Under the pieces are notes generated by a model. That model was not told the DNA's origin. It ran no database searches and worked only from the letters and a program-made list of their open reading frames with translations. Position numbers and translations under genes: made by a program. From Aegilops tauschii subsp. strangulata (Eukaryota > Streptophyta > Magnoliopsida > Poales > Poaceae), in assembly GCF_002575655.3 (NCBI RefSeq), contig NC_053038.3, forward strand, positions 147,638,885 through 147,702,884: a stretch of DNA of 64,000 nt. The letters are read 5' to 3'. Shown piece by piece: positions 57,627-64,000 of this stretch (within the stretch, counting starts at the first letter, position 1; each line of letters begins with the position of its first letter).

Positions 57627-58218
57627 ATGGCTGACGCTCGTCGAGCCTGTGCTGAGCGCCGAGCCGCTCTCGCCGCCCGCGTCGCCCAAACGGTGGGCCT
57701 CCTCGTCGTTCTCCATCACCCGCCGCCAACACCGCCACCGGTCCAACGGGGAACGAGCAGCAAGCTTCGTCGCTGCACCCCTCCATGCGGAGGGACAGAC
57801 GCAACGCCACCCCGTCGCTGACTCCGGCCGGCTCGTCCTTTCACGCTCATCGCGGGCCCGCAGACGCGCAGGCTGCGCTGCTCATGGCGCGCGAGCTCCT
57901 GCGCTACCGCCCCGTCGACGATCTCTACGAGGACTGGCTGGACCGCATCGCCGAGCTCGTGAGTGCCGCTGGGGGCTCTCTAGCACCGTCCCTCTCGCTA
58001 CCTCGCCCGCCTCCCGCCACGGGCGACGCAACCCATGGAGCGCCTCCACCACCTCCCCGTCAAGATGCCGTCCTCGGACCGAGACGTGCGGCCACGCGGC
58101 GTGACCCGCCGTGCAGGGCGCCCGCGCATGAAGAAGAAAGTTGCCAGGAGGTCCAGCGGCCGCAAGAGGACACTCCTGCACTCCTGGCACCACCACGTCA
58201 AGACCGCGCGCCACCTGC
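57627..58218 (+). pseudogene. gag N-terminal region of element E, frameshifted and truncated
   Basis: ATG 57627 reads 'MADARRACAERRAALAARV' and drifts into a Pro-rich frame ending at 57821. The native frame resumes as the ORF from 57785 ('GPADAQAALLMARELLRYRP', 'DDLYEDWLDRIAELVSAAGG'). At least one frameshift therefore lies between about 57680 and 57785. It is homologous to G's 22291-21700. The coding sequence is cut by the insertion of F at 58219. Confidence 0.75.
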
Positions 58219-58688
58219 TGAGGGAGTCTTGGATTAGGGGGTCCTCGGACAGCCGGACTACATACTTTGGCCGGACTGTTGGGCTATGAAGATACAAGAT
58301 TGAAGACTTCGTCCCGTGTCCGGATGGGACTCTCCTTGGCGTGGAAGGCAAGCTTGGCAATACGGATATGTAGATCTCCTCCCTTGTAACCGACTCTGTG
58401 TAACCCTAGCCCCTTCCCGTGTCTATATAAACCGGAGGGTTTAGTCCGTAGGATGACAACAAGCATACCATAGGCTAGCTTCTAGGGTTTAGCCTCTACG
58501 ATCTCGTGGTAGATCAACTCTTGTAATACTCATATCATCAAGATCAATCAAGCAGGAAGTAGGGTATTACCTCCATCGAGAGGGCCCGAACCTGGGTAAA
58601 CATGGTGTCCCCCGCCTCCTGTTACCATCTGCCTTAGACGCACAGTTCGAGACCCCCTACCCGAGATCCGCCGGTTTTGACACCGACA
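58219..58688 (+). repeat. Element F 5' LTR
   Basis: 470 bp, TGAGGGAGTCTTGG...TTTTGACACCGACA. TATATAAA box near 58424 in 'gtctatataaaccggagg'. Confidence 0.88.
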
Positions 58689-58689
58689 T

Positions 58690-58707
58690 TGGTGCTTTCA
58701 TTGAGAG
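58690..58707 (+). other. Element F primer-binding region
   Basis: TGGTGCTTTCATTGAGAG begins one base after the LTR. I cannot name the tRNA with confidence. Confidence 0.5.
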
Positions 58708-58735
58708 TTCCACTGTGCCGTCACCGTAAGGCTAG

Positions 58736-60214
58736 ATGGCTCCTTCGATCATCTGCAACGATGTGATCCAGGGTGAGGTTTTCCTCCCCAGACGGATCTT
58801 CGTATTCGGCGGCTTCATACTACGGGCCAACTCGCTTGGCCATCTGGAGCAGATCGAGAGCTACGCCCCTGCCCATCAGGTCAGGTTTGGAAACTTGAAC
58901 TATACTGCCGACATCCGCGGAGACTTGATCTTCGACGGATTCGAGCCCATGTCAGGTGCGGTGCACGATCACGACGAGCATGACTTAGCTCTGCCATCGG
59001 ACAGTGTTCGGGAGATCACACCTGCGACTACTCCGGCCCTCAATCCGGAACAAATTGCGCCATCTGAGGACGGCTGGATGGGCCCCGCCACGGAGGCCGC
59101 ACACTCAGTGGCGATAGAGCCAAATACTGGCTTCACCTCCTACGAGACCCGTGTTGCCGAACCGTTGGATTCGTCCCCGGCCATGGGCTCTGAGCTGCCT
59201 GCGTCTATGCCTGTCGAATCCGATTGGGCACCGATCATGGAGTTTACCTCCGCAGATATCTTTCAGCACTCGCCCTTTGGCGACGTGCTAAACTCGTTGA
59301 GGTCTCTCTCCCTGTCAGGAGACCCTTGGGCGAACTATGTCCGGCTAGAATGGGATGCGGACGACGAAGAAATTCGCTCCCCACCCACCACCCACTTAGT
59401 AGCAACTGTCGACGATTTAACCGACATGCTCAACTTCGGCTCCGAAGACATCGACGGTATGGACAACGATGCAGGAGACGAACAAGAACCACCGCCCATA
59501 GGGCGCTGGACTGCCACCTCATCATATGACATATACATGGTGGACACCCCCAAAGAAGGCGATGGCGATAAGACAGCGGAGGATAATCCTTCCAAGAAGC
59601 AATCCAAGCACCGACGTCAGCGGCGCCGCTCTAAGTCCCGCAATAGCAAAAGCAGCGATACCGGCACAAGAGACAATAACGCTCCGGATAGTGCCGAAGA
59701 CGACGACAATCCCCTCCAGCTAGACCTAGAGCGGGAGGATGGACAAGCTAGCCCTCCGGAACAGGCAGAAGACGGAGAATCGGAGGATGACAATTACATG
59801 CCTCTCTCCGAAGATGAGGTGAGCCTCGGCGACGAAGAATTTATCGTGCCTGAGGATCCCGTCGAGCAGGAGCGCTTCAAGCGCCGGCTTATAGCCACAA
59901 CAAACAGACTGAAGAAAAAGCAACAACAGCTTCAAGCTGATCAAGATCTGCTAGCGGATAGATGGACTGAAGTCCTTGCGGCCGAGGAATACGAACTCGA
60001 ACGCCCAACCAAGAGTTACCCAAAGCGCGGGTTGCTACCCCAACTCGAGGAGGAAGCATTAAAACCTACATCACCAGTGTATAATGCGGCTGATCGGCCA
60101 ACTCGTGGCCGAGACAGAGGGGCATATCAGCCCAAAGTCCAGCCCGCACCCCGTCGCCAGACAAACAATAACACCAAGGCTCGGGGCAACACGCGGGACC
60201 TGCGAGACTTATAG
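58736..60214 (+). CDS. Element F N-terminal Gag-region ORF, 492 codons, open
   Basis: ATG 58736, 48 bp after the LTR, opens an uninterrupted frame to TAG 60212-60214. It starts 'MAPSIICNDVIQGEVFLPRR'. A weakly structured acidic middle (many Asp/Glu, e.g. 'WDADDEEIRSPP') is followed by a Lys/Arg/Ser-rich nuclear-localisation-like block ('KKQSKHRRQRRRSKSR'). Next come a strongly acidic stretch and a predicted coiled coil around residues 375-410 ('RRLIATTNRLKKKQQQLQAD'), then an Arg/Gly/Asn tail. No enzyme motif is seen. In this family it is the long N-terminal extension of Gag; here a stop and a frameshift (before 60340) separate it from the gag core. Staying open for 1.48 kb contrasts with the broken downstream frame. 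Confidence 0.7.
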   Translation: MAPSIICNDVIQGEVFLPRRIFVFGGFILRANSLGHLEQIESYAPAHQVRFGNLNYTADIRGDLIFDGFEPMSGAVHDHDEHDLALPSDSVREITPATTPALNPEQIAPSEDGWMGPATEAAHSVAIEPNTGFTSYETRVAEPLDSSPAMGSELPASMPVESDWAPIMEFTSADIFQHSPFGDVLNSLRSLSLSGDPWANYVRLEWDADDEEIRSPPTTHLVATVDDLTDMLNFGSEDIDGMDNDAGDEQEPPPIGRWTATSSYDIYMVDTPKEGDGDKTAEDNPSKKQSKHRRQRRRSKSRNSKSSDTGTRDNNAPDSAEDDDNPLQLDLEREDGQASPPEQAEDGESEDDNYMPLSEDEVSLGDEEFIVPEDPVEQERFKRRLIATTNRLKKKQQQLQADQDLLADRWTEVLAAEEYELERPTKSYPKRGLLPQLEEEALKPTSPVYNAADRPTRGRDRGAYQPKVQPAPRRQTNNNTKARGNTRDLRDL

Positions 60215-60329
60215 GAAAACAAAGCAGGACATACAAGATCGATCTACGGATCATGGGGTCGCGCCCCAACGCGTGTCGATGATCGTCACACCGGATACAC
60301 TAAAAGAAAATCCGGCCAGGCCAAATACA

Positions 60330-60854
60330 GCAGACAAAGACTCGTATGAACTGCGTCGTGACATAGCCCAGCACAGAGGCACCGCACACCCCCTATGCTT
60401 CACCGATGAAGTAATGGATCATGAATTCCCAGAAGGGTTTAAACCCGTGAACATTGAATCATATGATGGTACTACAGACCCCGCGGTATGGATAGAAGAC
60501 TTCTTCCTCCACATTCACATGGCCCGCGGGGATGATCTACACGCCATCAAGTACCTCCCGCTAAAACTCAAAGGGCCGGCTCGGCACTGGCTGAATAGCT
60601 TGCGGACAAACTCCATTGGAAGTTGGGAGAGCCTAGCAGATGCATTCCTGGACAATTTCCAGGGCACTTATGTGCGACCGCCGGATGCTGATGATTGAAG
60701 TCATATAACTCAGCAGCCAGGGGAATCGGCCAGAAAATTCAGGACCCGGTTCCTAACTAAGAAGAACCAAATTGTCGACTGTCCGGATGCAGAGGACTTA
60801 GCGGCATTTAAGCATAACATCCGTGATGAGTGGCTTGCCCGGCACCTCGGTTAA
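60330..60854 (+). pseudogene. Element F gag core, interrupted by two stops
   Basis: In a different frame from the upstream ORF: 'SYELRRDIAQHRGTAHPLCF', 'GFKPVNIESYDGTTDPAVWI' and 'LPLKLKGPARHWLNSL' are the Retrotrans_gag core (YDGTTDP, W-x5-L, 'LDNFQGTY'). TGA at 60696-60698 and TAA at 60852-60854 interrupt an otherwise continuous frame ('ITQQPGESARKF' lies between them). The role would be capsid formation and RNA packaging. Confidence 0.8.
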
Positions 60855-61478
60855 GAGAAGCCAAAATCAATGGCAGCCCTCATGACCCTTATGACCCGCT
60901 TTTGTGCGGGCAAAGATAGCTGGTTGGCTCGTAGTAACAACACAGCAAGCAAACCTGGCACATCAGAGGCCAGGGATAGCGATGGCAAACCACGACGCAA
61001 CAAACAGAAGCGTCGCAAATATGGTGAATACGCCAAAGATACGACAGTTAATGCCGGGTTTAGTGGCTCAAAGTCCGGTCAGCGTAAAGGCCCCCTCAAA
61101 AAAAATTCGGGTCCATCCAGTCTGGACTGCATACTCGATCGTCAATGCCAAATTCATGGCACCCCAGGGATGCCAGCCACCCATACCAACAGAGAATGCT
61201 GGGTCTTAAAAGAAGCCGGCAGGGCAGGCGCCAAAAACAGTGAAGGAGGGTCTCAAAGCGATGATGGCGACAAAGAGCCCAGATCACCGAACACAGGAGG
61301 GCAAAAGAAATTTCCCCCGCAAATCCAAACGGTGAACGTGGTAAACACCACCCAAATTCCCAACCCGGACCGGATACGCACCCCTAGGGATGCCAACTTA
61401 ACGGAACTAGTCGTCCCACAATATAAACTAAGGCCGGTCACCCTCAACTGCATGGATCGTCCGGTTAATGCCAATTAG
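60855..61478 (+). pseudogene. Element F gag-protease linker with CHHC knuckle
   Basis: The same frame as the gag core continues with 'AALMTLMTRFCAGKDSWLAR', a basic stretch ('RRNKQKRRKYG'), and the Zn-binding-like motif 'CQIHGTPGMPATHTNREC' (CX2HX8HX4C). It ends at a TAG (61476-61478) before the protease. Confidence 0.7.
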
Positions 61479-62045
61479 GGCAACCCAGCCGCACTAGTCC
61501 TCGACCCAATAATTGACGGGTTCCACCTCACACAAGTCCTTATGGACGGAGGCAGCAGTTTAAACCTGCTTTAACAGGACACAATGCGCAAGATGGGCAT
61601 CGATCATTCGGTAATCAAACCCACTAAAGCCACTTTCAGAGGCATTATACCAGGTATGGAAGCCAGCTGTACAGGCTCCATCGCTCTTGAGGTAGTCTTC
61701 AGATCACCTGACAATTACCGTACCGAAGAGTTAATCTTCGAAATCGTCCCCCTCCGCAGTGATTATCAGGCACTGCTCAGACGACCCGCGTTCGCTCGAT
61801 TCAACGCGGTGCCACATTATGCCTACCGTAAGCTCAAAATGCCCGGCCCACGCGGCGTCATCACGGTTAATGACAAGGACGAACTTTACTTCGGCATCAA
61901 CGAGTACACCACTGCCTTAACAGCAGAAGCAACGAGCAGCACTTTGCAGCCGAACGCCGAGTCGACGGCCAGGCTCCCAGACATCGTCAAAGGACTCCGA
62001 ACTACTTCGCGGAAGGATAGCCCGGCTCGTCCGGAGCTCAGTTAA
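61479..62045 (+). pseudogene. Element F retropepsin-like protease, one stop
   Basis: 'LDPIIDGFHLTQVLMDGGSS' contains the active-site DGGS; a TAA at 61572-61574 follows three codons after it. Downstream 'MRKMGIDHSVIKPTKATFRG' and 'VPLRSDYQALLRRPAFARF' (the LLGR-type motif, here LLRR) continue in frame to TAA 62043-62045. A Gly-to-Arg change in the ILG/LLG motif is a further sign of decay. Confidence 0.75.
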
Positions 62046-63171
62046 ACACTCCGGCGAAGTCCAGGACAGGCCACACTCAGCGGCTCAACCGCTCTCCGGC
62101 ACGCAAACATTTCTTACATTTCCTTTGCAGGTTCACCTTTGCGCTGACCAGGACGGGCGATATGGAAGCAGCCCGAACGCGCAAGGGAATCCTTCGATAT
62201 TCCCCGAGATGACCATCCGACTATACTCCGGATCCGCACACAGCTTTTTCTTCCCTGGTCTCAGCAGGTTCCAAAGTCGTATTTCTTTTCCATTATTACC
62301 TTTCTTATACGCATCGACGTACTATTCAAATAAAATATGTGGATTTGTATGACGCTTTTCTGCTGTCATTTCTTATTAAAAATCTTATGTCAAGTGGCAT
62401 CCGTACACCGCGATATGCCTTTAAACGTGCCAGGGGCTTCGTTTTACCCACAGTACGGCAATAAAGTCCGAACACCTTCGTGGAAGTTCGGCACCCCGAA
62501 CTTATAGCACTACATGCATCAGCTCCGAATCATGTCTTGGGTCAATAGTTGGGTTTGCCCGGCTCCCATGTTTTGGTACCTTACGTTCCGCTATATCGGC
62601 TAAGGTAGAACTGGGAGAACTACTGCGATTGTGTCCCGGTTCTTCCGGACGAGCACCTCAATAGAGAAAGCCGAAAACTAACTGACATGATACGGCGAGA
62701 GCTGGTCAGCTGTTCGAGAGGTCGTAAAATCTTTAAGAATTTCTCCCGCATAATGCCATAACCAATGCAGCATGCGATGGATCGGTTTTTCGTCTGATCA
62801 GGTTCTTATAGAGCCCCTAGTACGGTCTTCCGAACACCAGGGGCTGCGCCTACCTTACTAAAGCTCCTATGGCTATGTGAGAGTGATAAAGCCCCATACT
62901 CCGATTTCCTGGTTCGTTGTGCTGAGCACCTCCTTCGAAGGACCCAAAACTGGGATAAAGAGTGCTCAGGTTTATCCCGAACACCCCCGTACTTCTTACG
63001 TGGGGGCAGAAGCCGACGACTGGCCAACTCTCACGTTTAACACCTAAAACGGCCGCACAGGAGGGTAAACATTTATATAACAGGCAATAAATAAATTACC
63101 TTGTTCAAACATTACACAGGACAACATGATTGGCATTCATGGAAATATAATGTCCTTGGTGCATAGCTCCG
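62046..63171. other. Element F non-coding spacer
   Basis: No RT, RNase H or integrase motifs on either strand. Short AT-rich stretches at 62300-62350 and 63060-63160. 'ccgaacaccaggggctgcgc' style blocks are typical of the 3' region of this element type. Confidence 0.55.
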
Positions 63172-63620
63172 CTACAAGGTAGGATCCTTTAGGACACTTT
63201 CATAATATAATTCGGGCTTGTGGTGCTCCTTCCCCTCTGGCGGCCCTTCGGTCATCAGCTTCTCAGCATCCATCTTCCCCCAGTGCACCTTTGCGCGGGT
63301 GAAGGCCATTCGCGCACCCTCTATGCAGACCGACCGCATGATGACATCGAGTCGAGGGCAAGCGCTTACAAGCCGCTTCACGAGCCCGAAGTAGCTGCTT
63401 GGAATCGGCTTGCCAGGCCATAGCCGGATAATCCAATCCTTCATGGCTAGTTCCGCCGCCTTATGCAGTTCGATCAGTTATTTCCGTTGATCGGCAAAAG
63501 GCACGGGATAATTCGGTGCCAAATACTGCGACCAGAAGAGCTTGTCCGCAGTGTTCCTTTCTTCGGCCCGGTAGAATTGGGCGGCACCCGATATGCTGCG
63601 GGGCAGCTACGCAAATACCC
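63172..63620 (-). pseudogene. Antisense gene of element F, last exon
   Basis: Opposite to gag-protease. An acceptor (TTTCTCTAG) precedes 63620 on the minus strand. The frame reads 'LPRSISGAAQFYRAEE', 'LFWSQYLAPNYPVPFADQRK' and then the conserved-looking domain 'MKDWIIRLWPGKPIPSSYFG', 'LVKRLVSACPRLDVIMRSVC' and 'KVHWGKMDAEKLM', ending at TAG (plus 63172-63174). Two in-frame stops (plus 63607-63609 and 63478-63480) break it. One nucleotide carried over from the upstream exon fits the phase. From memory this is the C-terminal region of the proteins annotated in grasses as 'putative gypsy type transposon'; its function is unknown. Confidence 0.65.
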
Positions 63621-63695
63621 CTAGAGAAATCCGAATTCAAAATTAGAAACATAATCTTCTCCTCAAATACTTGCATTACAAGGAAAAAGCCTTAC
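63621..63695 (-). other. Intron of the antisense gene in element F
   Basis: 75 bp, GTAAGG...CTCTAG on the minus strand, T-rich before the acceptor. Confidence 0.55.
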
Positions 63696-63968
63696 CCGCC
63701 GCGATCTTCCTCGCCTCTTGGATCCCCTGCAGGGCGCTTTGGGTTTCCCCCCGGGCATCGCTCGTGGTCTGATGCGCCTTGGTGAGTTCGGATTCTTTCT
63801 CCGTTAAACTCTGCTCCAAGGTCTCGCATTTCTTCACGGCCTCTTGCAGCTCCTGCTCAGCTTCAATAACCCTGGCCTCGTACTTCTCACGAAGAGCCTA
63901 CTCTCTGGTTGCCTTTTTCTCGGCCTCGGCCACAGCCTTCTTAAGGGCCTCGACTTCGGTCACCATCC
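63696..63968 (-). pseudogene. Antisense gene of element F, coiled-coil exon
   Basis: 273 bp on the minus strand between acceptor TTTGCACTAG and donor GCGGCGG|GTAAGG. It reads 'MVTEVEALKKAVAEAEKKAT', then one TAG (plus 63898-63900), then 'EKYEARVIEAEQELQEAVKK' and 'ESELTKAHQTTSDARGETQS'. It is almost entirely heptad-like Leu/Ala/Glu/Lys, that is, a coiled coil. The exon ends one nucleotide into a codon, which the last exon completes. Upstream exons lie beyond the window. Confidence 0.65.
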
Positions 63969-64000
63969 CTAGTGCAAATCATGAAGCCTATTTCATTATC

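Larger units (their letters stand above)
56685..58218 (+). mobile_element. Gypsy element E, 5' part (same family as G)
   Basis: 5' LTR 56685-57554 (870 bp; ends TGTGGGC.../...GCGACA), primer-binding region and the start of gag, all homologous to element G in reverse. Cut at 58218 by element F; the remainder is beyond the window. Confidence 0.85.
58219..64000 (+). mobile_element. Gypsy element F, gag-protease only in window, continues past the end
   Basis: 5' LTR 58219-58688, primer-binding region, a large acidic N-terminal ORF, gag core, CHHC knuckle, protease, then non-coding DNA and an antisense gene. No RT, RNase H or integrase is seen between the protease (ends 62045) and the antisense gene, so this looks like a non-autonomous family. 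At least four in-frame stops and one frameshift lie in gag-pro. The 3' LTR is outside the window. Confidence 0.85.

Overview
This is plant nuclear DNA, almost certainly from a Triticeae grass (wheat, barley, Aegilops or a close relative). The evidence is Stowaway MITEs with CTCCCTCCGT ends, a CACTA terminus, nested Ty3/gypsy LTR retrotransposons of Triticeae type, and LARD-type elements with LTRs over 4 kb. About nine tenths of the window from base 8,100 onward is transposable element. I see no complete, clearly functional host gene, no tRNA or rRNA gene and no CRISPR array. Family names are from memory; no search was run.

Layout. 1-3,460 is a MITE-rich stretch with two partial copies of one grass gene: 993-1535 has a nonsense codon, and 2538-3035 is truncated and runs on into MITE sequence. 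3,747-6,740 looks like a spliced non-coding transcription unit with a TATA box, five diverged copies of a ~40-70 bp motif and an exact-length 2 x 230 bp tandem duplication. 8,129-16,053 is CACTA-like DNA: degenerate ~0.6-0.74 kb tandem units, minisatellites, a TGTTCATCC array and a CACTA terminus at 16,053. It is split by a 4,235 bp Sukkula-like solo LTR (9,533-13,767, TSD AACGA). 16,054-23,221 is a minus-strand gypsy element (G) with decayed gag-pro-RT and a plus-strand ORF antisense to it. 23,222-26,434 is a small low-repeat island with two broken genes: an intronless AP2-domain gene with one stop, and a three-exon gene with one stop.

26,435-64,000 is a nest of retrotransposons. A minus-strand gypsy element D (3' LTR 26,435-28,000) is split by LARD A (28,466-56,605, TSD AAAAC). 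A's left LTR holds LARD B (32,229-43,999, TSD GTGAT/GTGAC), and A's right LTR holds minus-strand solo LTR C (49,172-53,831, TSD TAATC). D reappears at 56,606-56,684 and is then cut by plus-strand element E (same family as G), which is cut by element F (58,219 to beyond the window). F has gag and protease but no reverse transcriptase in the window, and it carries a spliced, decayed antisense coiled-coil gene. Insertion order: D before A before B and C; E before F.

The points most worth a second look are: antisense genes in two unrelated gypsy families (G and F); exon-like, phase-matched acidic reading frames inside the giant LTRs of the LARD families; shared pol decay in LARDs A and B; and the repeat-exon non-coding unit at 3.7-6.3 kb.
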